From NCBI RefSeq assembly GCF_020554865.1, contig NZ_JAJCIC010000005.1:129364-193363 (forward strand): a DNA stretch of 64,000 nt. The letters run 5' to 3'. The notes under the pieces were generated by a model. It did not search any database, had not been told where the DNA came from, and saw nothing but the letters and a program-made list of their open reading frames with translations. Below are positions 18,497 through 27,279 of the stretch, piece after piece. Both the position numbers and the translations under genes were made by a program. Position 1 is the first letter of the stretch, and every line of letters begins with the position of its first letter. This DNA comes from Lacrimispora sp. 210928-DFI.3.58 (GTDB lineage Bacteria > Bacillota > Clostridia > Lachnospirales > Lachnospiraceae).

Positions 18497-18535
18497 AAGA
18501 GGCCGTTTTGGACGGCGGAATGGAGAGGGTATCAT

Positions 18536-19717
18536 ATGAAAAAGGTAACAGCATTACTGTTGGGGATCTGCCTGGTGGCAGCCGGCATTTCCGGATGCGG
18601 GGGAAATGGAGCTGCCCGGAGCACAGGAGGAGGAAAGCCCCAGGTGGAAGCAGAGGAGCAGAAGGCAGAAGGAGCCCAGGCTTCGGAAACCATCACGGTC
18701 ACTGACCATACGGGAGTCCAGGTGGAGCTTCCGGCTCAGGTAAACCGTGTTGTGGTGACGGATATCCTTCCCCTGCCGTCCATTCTCACCGTATTCTTAG
18801 GCTCCGGGGAAAAGATCGTGGGCATGAGCCCGGCCAGCATGAGCGCTGCCCAGTCCGGCCTTTTGGGAGAGCTGTTCCCGGATGTTTTAAATGCCAGCAC
18901 AGATTTTATCAGCGGAAGTGATGTAAACATGGAGGAGCTGATGAAGCTGGAGCCGGACGTGGTGTTCTTTAATGCGGGAAGCAAGGAGCTGGGAGAGTCG
19001 CTGCGTTCGGCAGGCTTTGCCGCAGTGGGTATTTCTGTAAATAAATGGGAATACAATGCCATCGAGACCTACGACCAGTGGATCGCTCTTCTCAGTGAGA
19101 TCTTCCCGGAAAAGGGTGATACCTCAGAGCGGGTATCAGAATACAGCAGGAAGGTCTGCGAGGATATCCAGAAGAGGGTTTCCTCTGTTTCCGGGGAGGA
19201 AAAGAGAGATATTTTGTTCCTGTTCAATTACAGCGACACCACCATGATCACCTCAGGAAAGCGGTTCTTTGGCCAGTTCTGGTGTGACGCTGTGGGAGGC
19301 AGGAATGTGGCGGAGGAGGTTGCAGCAGAAAATTCCAATGCCGTCATCAATATGGAGCAGGTATATGAGTGGGATCCGGACGTGATCTTCATTACCAACT
19401 TTACCCCTGCCCAGCCTGAGGATCTATATGAAAACGCAGTGGGCCAGGACGACTGGAGTTCTGTAAAGGCGGTGGAAAACAGAGAGGTGTATAAGCTGCC
19501 CCTGGGAACCTACAGAAGCTATACCCCCAGCACAGATACACCCATGACCCTTCTTTGGATGGCAAAGAATGTATATCCGTCCCTCTTTGAGGACGTGGAT
19601 ATGACGGAAGAAGTAAAGGCCTACTATAAGGATATGTACGGCGTGGAGCTCACAGACAGCCAGGTGGAACGCATGTACCATCCGGGGCGGGAGGCAGCCA
19701 AGGGGTATAAAAAATAG
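18536..19717 (+). CDS. ABC transporter substrate-binding lipoprotein (Fe-chelate/B12 type)
   Basis: 393 residues. A signal peptide ends in lipobox AGISGC (Cys21), followed by a Gly/Glu linker. The mature part has the class III binding-protein pattern: ITVTDHTGVQVELPAQVNRV, VNMEELMKLEPDVVFF and WDPDVIFITNF, linked by a long helix. Relatives bind siderophores, haem, cobalamin or other metal chelates outside the cell. It begins 39 bases after the NifK-like stop, so it is part of the same operon. The bound ligand is the best experimental handle on the reductase's substrate. Confidence 0.88.
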   Translation: MKKVTALLLGICLVAAGISGCGGNGAARSTGGGKPQVEAEEQKAEGAQASETITVTDHTGVQVELPAQVNRVVVTDILPLPSILTVFLGSGEKIVGMSPASMSAAQSGLLGELFPDVLNASTDFISGSDVNMEELMKLEPDVVFFNAGSKELGESLRSAGFAAVGISVNKWEYNAIETYDQWIALLSEIFPEKGDTSERVSEYSRKVCEDIQKRVSSVSGEEKRDILFLFNYSDTTMITSGKRFFGQFWCDAVGGRNVAEEVAAENSNAVINMEQVYEWDPDVIFITNFTPAQPEDLYENAVGQDDWSSVKAVENREVYKLPLGTYRSYTPSTDTPMTLLWMAKNVYPSLFEDVDMTEEVKAYYKDMYGVELTDSQVERMYHPGREAAKGYKK

Positions 19718-19886
19718 TTGAGCGCCAGAGCGCGAAACTATTTGCTACGCAAACGAAGCGAAGCGAAGTTCGCGGTTCACGTATGTTTTTATGAAGCGAG
19801 GTACGAGCGTAATAAAAATAGTTGAGCGCCAGAGCGCGAAACTATTTGCTACGCAAACGAAGCGAAGTTCGAGCGTGATAAAAATA
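19707..19886 (+). repeat. tandem palindromic repeats between binding protein and permease
   Basis: Two near-identical units (about 19712-19767 and 19814-19869) share AAATAGTTGAGCGCCAGAG and CGCGAAACTATTTGCTACG in a row. Each contains a hairpin: AAATAGTT/AACTATTT with inner GCGC/GCGC. GAAGC pentamer repeats follow. The insertion lies inside the ABC operon and may lower downstream expression. Unlike family 1. Confidence 0.85.
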
Positions 19887-19906
19887 GTAAGGATGGAAGC
19901 TTGAAA

Positions 19907-20926
19907 ATGAAAGGAAGGAACTTAAGCTGGAACCGGTATTGGACAATAGGGGCAGCGGCAGTCACATTGACGGCTGCCGCCCTTGCCATGGTGACAGGCC
20001 GTTTTTCCATACCGCCAAAGGAGCTGGCTGCAGTGCTCTTTCCCGGAATATTCCCGGAGACAGTGGTGTCGAAGCAGGTACAGACCGTGATACTCAATAT
20101 CCGCCTGCCCAGAGTGATACTGGCGGTCCTGGCAGGAGCAGGGCTTTCAGCAGCAGGGGCGGCATTCCAGGGATTGTTCGCCAATCCGCTGGCGACTCCT
20201 GATACTTTGGGAGCGGCCAATGGAGCCTCCTTTGGCGCAGTGTTCGGCATTCTCTTAGGACTTCCTGCCATGGGGATCCAGCTTTCAGCCATGGTCATGG
20301 GAATCGCTGCGGTTCTCATGGCCTGGGGCTTTTCAAGGGTAAAAGGGACGCTGCCGCCCCTTATGGTGATCCTGGCAGGAATGGTGGTAAGCTCCCTGTT
20401 TTCCGCCCTGGTGTCCCTTGTAAAATATGCAGCAGATCCCCAGGATGTTCTGCCATCCATTACATACTGGCTTATGGGAAGCATGGCTTCCACTACGAAG
20501 ACGACTCTTTTCATGGGAGCTCCCTTTATCCTGGCAGGAAGCCTGCTCTTGTTCCTTCTGCGTTGGAAGCTCAATTCCATGTCCCTTTCCGAGGATGAGG
20601 CCAGGTCCTTAGGTATTCCCGTAAAGCGCATACGCGGCCTGGTGATCCTGGGCTCTGCCATGGTGACAGCGTCCGTGGTATCCATGTGCGGTCAGATCGG
20701 ATGGGTAGGACTTTTGGTCCCGCATATGGTGCGTATGATATTTGGAAATGACAACCGCTCTGTGATACCGGCCAGTATGGCCTTTGGCGGAGTGTTTATG
20801 CTGCTCATTGACACCATTGCCAGGTCAGCCACGGCATCGGAGATACCGGTATCCATCCTGACCGCCCTGGTGGGAGCGCCCTGCTTTCTGCTGCTTCTTC
20901 GGAAAACGGGAGGACTCAGGCTCTAA
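19907..20926 (+). CDS. ABC transporter permease, FecCD/BtuC family
   Basis: 339 residues with about nine to ten hydrophobic segments. Family motifs include IRLPRVILAVLAGAGLSAAG, GLFANPLATPDTLGAANGAS and GWVGLLVPHMVRMIFGNDNR. Such permeases form homodimers that import metal chelates or cobalamin. I chose ATG 19907; a TTG at 19901 is an alternative. The gene follows the tandem repeat block and precedes repeat copy E, with the ATPase after it. It completes an importer with the upstream binding protein. Confidence 0.92.
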   Translation: MKGRNLSWNRYWTIGAAAVTLTAAALAMVTGRFSIPPKELAAVLFPGIFPETVVSKQVQTVILNIRLPRVILAVLAGAGLSAAGAAFQGLFANPLATPDTLGAANGASFGAVFGILLGLPAMGIQLSAMVMGIAAVLMAWGFSRVKGTLPPLMVILAGMVVSSLFSALVSLVKYAADPQDVLPSITYWLMGSMASTTKTTLFMGAPFILAGSLLLFLLRWKLNSMSLSEDEARSLGIPVKRIRGLVILGSAMVTASVVSMCGQIGWVGLLVPHMVRMIFGNDNRSVIPASMAFGGVFMLLIDTIARSATASEIPVSILTALVGAPCFLLLLRKTGGLRL

Positions 20927-21027
20927 ACCTGCATACGCCCAGCGGGGAACGCGCTGCCTCACCATGAAAGTCTGGTGGTGCATTTGGCATACCGGAACGC
21001 ATGCTGCCTGATCGGCGGCGGGAGTTG
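20925..21027 (-). repeat. interspersed repeat family 1, copy E
   Basis: Begins at the permease stop codon with AAACCTGCATACGCCC, centre CATGAAAGTCTGGTGG, and a diverged end GCATGCTGCCTGATCGGCGG. It fills the gap between permease and ATPase genes. Confidence 0.8.
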
Positions 21028-21055
21028 ATTATGTTTGACACGGAGGAGGAAACAG

Positions 21056-21850
21056 ATGGTATTTGAAGTGAAAAATGGAAGCTTTGGGTATCCCCGCAGC
21101 CAGAATATACTAAAGCACATCACCTTTTCCATGGACCAGCCGGAGGTGCTGTCTGTTCTGGGAGCCAACGGCGCAGGAAAGACCACACTGCTTAAATGCA
21201 TGCTGGGCCTGCTTCCCTGGCGGGAAGGCGGGACGTATCTGGATGGCAGGGATATAAAGGATATCCCGTATCACCAGTTCTGGCAGAAGGTGGGTTATGT
21301 GCCTCAGGCGAAGGCCTCTGTTTTTTCATGCAACACGGAGGACATGGTCCTTTTGGGGCGAAATGCCCATCTGGGGACCTTTGGGCAGCCGGGAAAGCGT
21401 GACAGGGAGATTGCGGAGGAATGTATGGAGGAGATCGGCATTGCCCACCTAAAGGGCAGGGCCTGCAGCCAGATAAGCGGCGGTGAGCTCCAGATGGTGT
21501 TGATCGCCAGGGCGTTGGCCGCCAGGCCCTCGGTGCTGGTGTTAGACGAGCCGGAGTCTAACCTGGATTTCAGGAACCAGCTGATCGTGTTGCGTGCGAT
21601 CGAGCGCCTGTGCAGGGAAAAGGGGATCTATGCGGTGGTAAATACCCATTATCCGGAGCATGCCCTGTCCATCTCCCAGAAGGCTCTGCTTCTCACCGAA
21701 GAAGGGGAGGCTGTGTTTGGAGCAGCGGATGAGGTGCTGAGCGAGGCGAACCTGGACAGGGCCTTTGGGGTGGAAGTGAAGCTGTATCCGCTGCAGCTGA
21801 AGAACAGAACCTTTACCTGTGTGCTGCCGGTGGGGCTGAAGGAGGCATAG
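21056..21850 (+). CDS. ABC transporter ATP-binding protein (FecE/BtuD type)
   Basis: 264 residues from ATG 21056, preceded by GGAGGAGGA. Walker A is GANGAGKTT, signature QISGGELQM, Walker B VLVLDEPES and the H-loop His is in VVNTHYPEHA. It energises the FecCD-type permease upstream. Clearly the third importer component of the nitrogenase-like operon, although two repeat blocks separate the importer genes. Confidence 0.93.
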   Translation: MVFEVKNGSFGYPRSQNILKHITFSMDQPEVLSVLGANGAGKTTLLKCMLGLLPWREGGTYLDGRDIKDIPYHQFWQKVGYVPQAKASVFSCNTEDMVLLGRNAHLGTFGQPGKRDREIAEECMEEIGIAHLKGRACSQISGGELQMVLIARALAARPSVLVLDEPESNLDFRNQLIVLRAIERLCREKGIYAVVNTHYPEHALSISQKALLLTEEGEAVFGAADEVLSEANLDRAFGVEVKLYPLQLKNRTFTCVLPVGLKEA

Positions 21851-21851
21851 T

Positions 21852-21923
21852 GTGGTGGCGAGTCCGCCAGACTTTCATGGTGCGGTAGTTCGTCCGCTGC
21901 TGGGCGCATACAGGTTTACTATA
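21852..21923 (+). repeat. interspersed repeat family 1, copy F (truncated)
   Basis: Opposite orientation to copy E. It lacks the GGCGG hairpin end and keeps CCGCCAGACTTTCATGG through GGGCGCATACAGGTTTACTA. The end lies immediately before the HydE ribosome binding site. Confidence 0.8.
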
Positions 21924-21932
21924 GGAGATATT

Positions 21933-22982
21933 ATGGATTCAATAAGAGAATTGATCAATAAGCTGGAGAAATGCCATATATTAAGCAGAGAGGAGCTCTG
22001 CTTTCTCATTGACAATATAGGGCAGGAGGATGAAGCCTATCTTTATGACAGGGCCAGAAGGACAGCTCTGGCACATTACGGAAATGCCATCTATGTCAGA
22101 GGACTGATGGAATTTACAAATCACTGTAAAAATGACTGCTACTACTGCGGTATCCGCCGGGGCAATCCCAATCTTACCCGCTACCGCCTGAAAGAGGAGC
22201 AGATCATGGACTGCTGCCGTGAGGGCTATGAGCTGGGCTTTCGCACCTTTGTCCTTCAGGGCGGGGAAGATCCATGGTATACGGATGATAAAATTGCCTG
22301 TCTTGTGAAAGGCATCAAGTCTATGTATCCCGACTGTGCTGTCACACTCTCCGTAGGTGAAAAGGAATATGAGACCTATAAAATGTGGTTTGATGCTGGT
22401 GCGGACCGCTATCTGCTGCGCCATGAGACAGCGGATCCCTGTCATTATGCCAGACTCCATCCAAACCAGATGTCCTCAGAGCACAGGAAGCAGTGCCTAA
22501 AGGATCTGAAGGCCATTGGTTTTCAGACGGGCTGCGGTATCATGGTTGGTTCTCCCTTCCAGACAACGGCGCATATCGCAGAGGATATGGAGTTTATGTA
22601 TGAGCTTCAGCCTCAGATGGTGGGGATCGGTCCTTTTATCCCACACCATGATACGCCCTTTCGCGATAAGGCGCCGGGCACTTTAAGGCAGACACTGCTG
22701 CTCCTTGCCATGGTGCGCCTGATGCTGCCCTCGGTCCTGCTTCCGGCCACCACAGCCTTAGGCACCATAGACCCAGCAGGAAGGGAAAAGGGCGTCATGG
22801 CCGGGGCCAATGTTGTCATGCCGAACCTCTCTCCCCTGGAGGTGAGGAAAAGCTACATGCTCTACGATAATAAGATCAGCACAGGCTCCGAGGCAGCCTC
22901 CAATATCAAGGAGCTGAAGGAGAGAATGGAGAAAATTGGGTACCGGGTAGTGACAGACAGAGGAGATTTCAAACGCATTTAA
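21933..22982 (+). CDS. hydE: [FeFe]-hydrogenase H-cluster radical SAM maturase HydE
   Basis: 349 residues from ATG 21933, preceded by TAGGAGA; upstream codons are repeat DNA. The radical SAM motif CKNDCYYC gives Cys65, Cys69 and Cys72. FVLQGGEDPWYTDD, the HETADP substrate-side block and MVGSPFQT are HydE hallmarks. HydE is known to act on the iron synthon made by HydG during assembly of the hydrogenase two-iron subcluster. HydF, HydG and a hydrogenase are not in this window, so HydE may work with genes elsewhere or serve the neighbouring nitrogenase-like system. Strong family call; partner unresolved. Confidence 0.9.
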   Translation: MDSIRELINKLEKCHILSREELCFLIDNIGQEDEAYLYDRARRTALAHYGNAIYVRGLMEFTNHCKNDCYYCGIRRGNPNLTRYRLKEEQIMDCCREGYELGFRTFVLQGGEDPWYTDDKIACLVKGIKSMYPDCAVTLSVGEKEYETYKMWFDAGADRYLLRHETADPCHYARLHPNQMSSEHRKQCLKDLKAIGFQTGCGIMVGSPFQTTAHIAEDMEFMYELQPQMVGIGPFIPHHDTPFRDKAPGTLRQTLLLLAMVRLMLPSVLLPATTALGTIDPAGREKGVMAGANVVMPNLSPLEVRKSYMLYDNKISTGSEAASNIKELKERMEKIGYRVVTDRGDFKRI

Positions 22983-23080
22983 AATCAATATAAAGTATAA
23001 ATTCCTCCCTTTTACAGATACTACATTTACGGGCAGCATTGAAGATAAATGTCAGAATGTAAAATGGAGGAATTTTATTT

Positions 23081-23629
23081 ATGAAAGCTACAGGTATTGT
23101 AAGAAGAATCGACGATCTGGGCCGTGTGGTGATCCCGAAGGAAATCCGCCGCACACTTCGCCTGAGGGAAGGTACGCCGCTGGAAATTTTTACCGATAGG
23201 GAAGGAGAAATCATCCTGAAGAAATATTCGCCTATGATGGAGCTGACAGCATTTGCAGGGCAGTATGCAGAGGCAATGGCACAGTCCACCGGGCTTTTGG
23301 TATGCATCACTGACAGGGACCAGGTGGTTGCAGCAGCCGGTGGGGCAAAGAAGGATCTGCTTCAGAAGACCATCAGCCGCCAGCTGGAGGTAGCCATCAA
23401 TGAGCGCTCCACGATCCTGGCAGGGAAGGATGACAAGGCATTTATCAACCTGGTGGATGAGGAACTGGAAGGAATCACAGCCCAGGTGGTTGCTCCGATC
23501 ATCTGTGAGGGCGATGCCATCGGGGCCGTGGCCCTTATGAGCCGTGAGCCCAGGGCAAAATTCGGTGATATGGAGACAAAGCTGGCTGCCACTGCTGCCG
23601 GGTTTCTGGGACGTCAGATGGAGAGCTGA
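23081..23629 (+). CDS. spoVT: stage V sporulation protein T
   Basis: 182 residues. An AbrB-type swapped-hairpin DNA-binding domain (MKATGIVRRIDDLGRVVIPK, residues 1-50) is followed by a GAF-like domain. This is the SpoVT architecture and length; it controls forespore genes after engulfment in Bacillus. It indicates an endospore former. TGGAGG precedes the ATG. A clear sigma-G promoter was not identified in the 98-bp gap after hydE. Its usual neighbour mfd lies 8.7 kb upstream, with the nitrogenase-like block between them. Confidence 0.93.
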   Translation: MKATGIVRRIDDLGRVVIPKEIRRTLRLREGTPLEIFTDREGEIILKKYSPMMELTAFAGQYAEAMAQSTGLLVCITDRDQVVAAAGGAKKDLLQKTISRQLEVAINERSTILAGKDDKAFINLVDEELEGITAQVVAPIICEGDAIGAVALMSREPRAKFGDMETKLAATAAGFLGRQMES

Positions 23630-23660
23630 GAAAATAGAAGAGTGGGGCAGAAAATGGGAA

Positions 23661-23712
23661 GGCTGCTGCAGACGGAAAGTGAACCGTTTGCAGCAGCCTG
23701 TTGCTTTCTGCT
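23661..23712 (+). terminator. intrinsic terminator of spoVT
   Basis: GGCTGCTGCAGACGG (23661-23675) pairs with CCGTTTGCAGCAGCC (23684-23698), one G-T pair, followed by T-rich sequence. It slightly precedes the convergent Gfo/Idh gene's stop. Confidence 0.85.
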
Positions 23713-23713
23713 T

Positions 23714-24871
23714 TTATTTCCCTACATCCCGTCCCAGGGTGATCTCCGTGGACGTAAAGTTTTCAATGCTCTTTGTCTTCTCAAAGAAATGAGGCATTTT
23801 CTGTATCATGGTCTCCTTGCGGTAAAAATCGTCCTCCTCTGTGATGGGAAGGGCGACTGTCTGGCGGAGAGCGGAGGATTTGTAGATCGCCATAATGAGT
23901 TCGATCGCTTTCCGCCCTTCTCTTCCGTCTGTCAGAAGAGGTTCCTTTCCCTGAATGGCAAGAAGCAGGTTTTTTATCTGGGCCGGATGGCCCTCTAACT
24001 CCAGTTCAGGAATGGAGTGATAGATGTCATCCAGTTCCTTTTCATAGGCCTCGTCCTGTTTGGGGAAGCCGTTGGGAAGGGGAGTGGCAGAGGCAGGACT
24101 CCAGGGAATGCTTAAGCGTCCCTTTTCTGTCTGGAATATCATCTCCTGGGCCTCACCGTAGTCCACAATGGAGGTGCCGATATGGGCAAAGGTCTCCGGG
24201 TACTCCAGGATCGCCATTCCCACATCCTCCAGCTCCGAGTTGTGGTGTCCCACATTTTTCATGACTGCGGTCACGGAATCCGGCATGCCGATCATCCAGA
24301 GCAGCAGGTCAATGTGGTGGACAGAGTGGCTTGTAAAGCTGCCGCCGCATTCCGTGGCCCATGTACCGCGCCACCAGAGATCATAATAATTCTCACCCCG
24401 CCACCATAAGGAATTTACCACTGCATGAGTCACTCTGCCGCCTACACCGTCCTGCAGCATTTTATGTATCCGCTGCATGGGGGTCTTAAAGCGGTTTTGG
24501 CAGACAATGCTCAAATGCTTTCCTGTTCTCTCAGAGGCAGCGATCATCCGGTCGCACTCCTCCAATGAGTTTGCCATAGGCTTTTCCACCAGCACGTGGC
24601 AGCCCATTTCCAGGGCTTTTACGGTATTGTCTGCGTGGGCTGAGGGCGGCAGGCAGATGGAGACAAGATCAATGTCCTCGGCCTCGATGGCCTCCTCCAT
24701 GGTCCTGTAGGCCTTTGCCTGGTTGAGATGGTGCTTTTCAATGATATCCTGGGCCTTTTCCACATAGATATCACAGACTGCGCGAACCTCGCACAGTTCG
24801 GGGAAGCGGATGAATGCCTCCGCATGGACACCGGCAATTGCTCCGGCTCCAATAATTGCTGCTTTTATCAT
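23714..24871 (-). CDS. Gfo/Idh/MocA family NAD(P)-dependent oxidoreductase
   Basis: 385 residues. N-terminal Rossmann fold IGAGAIAGVHAEAF, the EKP motif VLVEKPMANS, and C-terminal alpha/beta domain with HSVHHIDLLLWM. Members oxidise or reduce sugar hydroxyls and inositols. TAGGAGA precedes the start. It follows a second family member by 8 bases; the two are probably the last genes of the TRAP transporter operon and act on the imported acid. Substrate unknown. Confidence 0.88.
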   Translation of the reverse strand: MIKAAIIGAGAIAGVHAEAFIRFPELCEVRAVCDIYVEKAQDIIEKHHLNQAKAYRTMEEAIEAEDIDLVSICLPPSAHADNTVKALEMGCHVLVEKPMANSLEECDRMIAASERTGKHLSIVCQNRFKTPMQRIHKMLQDGVGGRVTHAVVNSLWWRGENYYDLWWRGTWATECGGSFTSHSVHHIDLLLWMIGMPDSVTAVMKNVGHHNSELEDVGMAILEYPETFAHIGTSIVDYGEAQEMIFQTEKGRLSIPWSPASATPLPNGFPKQDEAYEKELDDIYHSIPELELEGHPAQIKNLLLAIQGKEPLLTDGREGRKAIELIMAIYKSSALRQTVALPITEEDDFYRKETMIQKMPHFFEKTKSIENFTSTEITLGRDVGK

Positions 24872-24879
24872 AGTATCTC

Positions 24880-25956
24880 CTATCCAATTACATTCGCCAT
24901 TGTCTGAGCTCTGATGGCAAGCTCGATTGCTTTGAATTCGGTTTCCTGGTCATAGGCATTGTCCGTGCGGTCGAGGCAGTCGCGGATGAGCTGTCCAAAG
25001 AAGGGGAAGCCGATCTGCCCTGCTGCCCGGATATGGCGTTCACCCTCGTGATTGACAAGGTAGAGATGGTCACCCTCCTTGTCATTGGCAACATCGATGT
25101 ATTTGCGGATCTCGATGTAGCCGTCAGAGCCAACGATGATCGTCCGACCGTCTCCCCAGGCTCCTAAGCCGTCAGGGGTAAACCAGTCAAGACGCCCGTA
25201 AGCAGCTACGCCGTTGTCACAGGTCAGCATCATATCGCCAAAGTCCTCAAAGCCGGGATATTCCTTGTGCTTCAGATTGCCTGTGCGGCTCTTTTCAATG
25301 ACAGCGTCCTTTGCGCCTGCATAGACAAGCATCTGTTCGATCTGATGGCAGCCGATATCCACCAGGATGCCGCCGTAACGTTTCTTATCAAAAAACCAGT
25401 CAGGCCTTGTGGGAAGGGACAGCCTGTGGGGGCCAAAGCCATTTATACATATAATATCACCGATCGCCTTTTCCTCCAACAGCTTTTGGGCATAGACAGC
25501 TGCCTCTACATGGCGCCGTTCACTGTAGTAGACTGCATATTTCCGGTTGGTGCGTTTTACGGCTTCCCTTGCAAGGGAAAGCTGCTCCTCTGTGATCAGA
25601 GGAGGCTTGTCAGCAAAATAGTCTTTGCCATGTTCCATGGCCTCGATCCCTAAGCGGCACCGCTCATCCGGCACAGAGGCCGACATGATAAGACGTATAT
25701 GGTCATTTTCCAGTATTTCCTCCTTGCAGCGGGCGGCCTTCACGCCTTCATAGCGCTGGCAGTAAGCGGCTACCTTTGCAGGATCAGGATCATAAACCAG
25801 GGAAAGACTGGCACCGGCCTCCATAAGCCCGTTGCTCATCCCAAAAATATGTCCATGATCCAGCCCTATAATGCCTACGGGAAATTCGCCTTTGCCGCAT
25901 ACGGGCCTTTCCTTTCCTTTGGGGGCATAGTTTTGTCCGTCTGATTTTATCTGCAT
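24880..25956 (-). CDS. Gfo/Idh/MocA family oxidoreductase (divergent)
   Basis: 358 residues; AAGGAGG stands before the start. The Rossmann region reads VGIIGLDHGHIFGM, less canonical than its neighbour, with the EKP-like motif ADKPPLIT and a C-terminal domain with VDIGCHQIEQML. The first 25 residues are charged and may not be conserved. It sits between the TRAP large permease and the other dehydrogenase, suggesting sequential oxidation steps on one imported sugar acid; that is inference. Confidence 0.82.
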   Translation of the reverse strand: MQIKSDGQNYAPKGKERPVCGKGEFPVGIIGLDHGHIFGMSNGLMEAGASLSLVYDPDPAKVAAYCQRYEGVKAARCKEEILENDHIRLIMSASVPDERCRLGIEAMEHGKDYFADKPPLITEEQLSLAREAVKRTNRKYAVYYSERRHVEAAVYAQKLLEEKAIGDIICINGFGPHRLSLPTRPDWFFDKKRYGGILVDIGCHQIEQMLVYAGAKDAVIEKSRTGNLKHKEYPGFEDFGDMMLTCDNGVAAYGRLDWFTPDGLGAWGDGRTIIVGSDGYIEIRKYIDVANDKEGDHLYLVNHEGERHIRAAGQIGFPFFGQLIRDCLDRTDNAYDQETEFKAIELAIRAQTMANVIG

Positions 25957-25998
25957 GGTGTTCCTCCTTGTGGATTGTATTTGTATTGACCGGATATC

Positions 25999-27279
25999 CT
26001 ATCCCATAAGGCTGGGAAGGAAGGTCACAAATCCTGGGACGAGATAGATGATCAGGATAGCAAACATGATCACTGCAATGTAGGGCATGAGGGGCCTCAC
26101 ACTCTTTTCAAGAGGAAGCCCTGCAACGCCGCAGGCAATAAACAAAAAGGTTCCCACAGGAGGAGTGATCGCACCTATCTGCATGATGATGATCATAATG
26201 ATGCCGTAATGGATGGGATCAAACCCAAATGCATTTCCTACAGCAACTACAATACCGCCGAACATTGCCACGATAATGGTAGGATCCAGGAAGCAGCCTA
26301 ATATCAGAAATACGATTATCAGGAACAGGGAGGCAAGATGACGGTTCCCTAATGTATTGACAGCAAAAGCCAATACCTCGTTCTGGAGCTGCATTCGGAC
26401 AAGTACGTTTGCAAGTACGCCTGCAGCAGCGATCGTCATAAATACAACAGCGGTAGTAACTGCTGAATCAATGAGAATTTCCGGAAAGTCCTTTAATTTC
26501 AGCTTTTTTGAGATAAAAAAGCCGTAGAATAAGCTGTAAGCAATGGCAAGTACGCCTGATTCCGTGGGTGTAACAAAGCCGAATACGATGCCGCAGAGGA
26601 TAATAAGCGGGGTAATAAGAGCGCCGATCGATCCGAAAGAGGTACGTATAAAGCTTTTTAAGGAAAATGGAGTGATCGGTATGTCATAGCCCCGCTTACG
26701 GTATTCCACATAGTTTACGCCGCACTGCAGCAGCGTTATCAGTATGCCTGGAAGATACCCGCCTAAGAACAGTTTGGCCACAGGAGTTTCCGTATAAAAA
26801 GAGTACAGGATCATGATAATACTGGGAGGAATGATCGGACTTAGCATGGAAGAGCCCGCTGTCACTGCCACAGCATAATCCTTATCATAGCCCTGCTTCT
26901 CCATAGCGGGGATCAGCATACCGCCAATGGCAGAAGCATCTGCTGCACCGGAGCCCTGAATACCGCCAAAGAGCATAGATGTAAGGATGTTTACATATCC
27001 GAGACCGCCTTTGAACTGTCCCACAGCCGCATTTGCAAAATTTACAAGCTTATCCGTGATCTGCGCCTTGCCCATAATATTTCCGGCAAGGACAAAGAAG
27101 GGGATCGCCATTAGGGAGAAGGAATTAATACTTCCGAACAGGCGGATAGTTACAAGGGAAAAGGGGATATCCATTGCAACAACGAAGATGATAGCAGTCA
27201 TCAGCGTTGCCATAAAAATTGGAAATCCCAGAAAAATGAACAGCAATAATACTGCAAAAACGAGCAGTGCCTGTATCAT
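25999..27279 (-). CDS. TRAP transporter large permease (DctM type)
   Basis: 426 residues, about 12 hydrophobic segments. Family features include FVLAGNIMGKAQITDKLV, SGAADASAIGGMLIP and PPSIIMILYS. It overlaps the small permease gene by four bases. TRAP carriers import carboxylated compounds such as uronates and C4-dicarboxylates using an ion gradient and a binding protein. In an operon with two Gfo/Idh enzymes the substrate is likely a sugar acid. Confidence 0.93.
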   Translation of the reverse strand: MIQALLVFAVLLLFIFLGFPIFMATLMTAIIFVVAMDIPFSLVTIRLFGSINSFSLMAIPFFVLAGNIMGKAQITDKLVNFANAAVGQFKGGLGYVNILTSMLFGGIQGSGAADASAIGGMLIPAMEKQGYDKDYAVAVTAGSSMLSPIIPPSIIMILYSFYTETPVAKLFLGGYLPGILITLLQCGVNYVEYRKRGYDIPITPFSLKSFIRTSFGSIGALITPLIILCGIVFGFVTPTESGVLAIAYSLFYGFFISKKLKLKDFPEILIDSAVTTAVVFMTIAAAGVLANVLVRMQLQNEVLAFAVNTLGNRHLASLFLIIVFLILGCFLDPTIIVAMFGGIVVAVGNAFGFDPIHYGIIMIIIMQIGAITPPVGTFLFIACGVAGLPLEKSVRPLMPYIAVIMFAILIIYLVPGFVTFLPSLMG

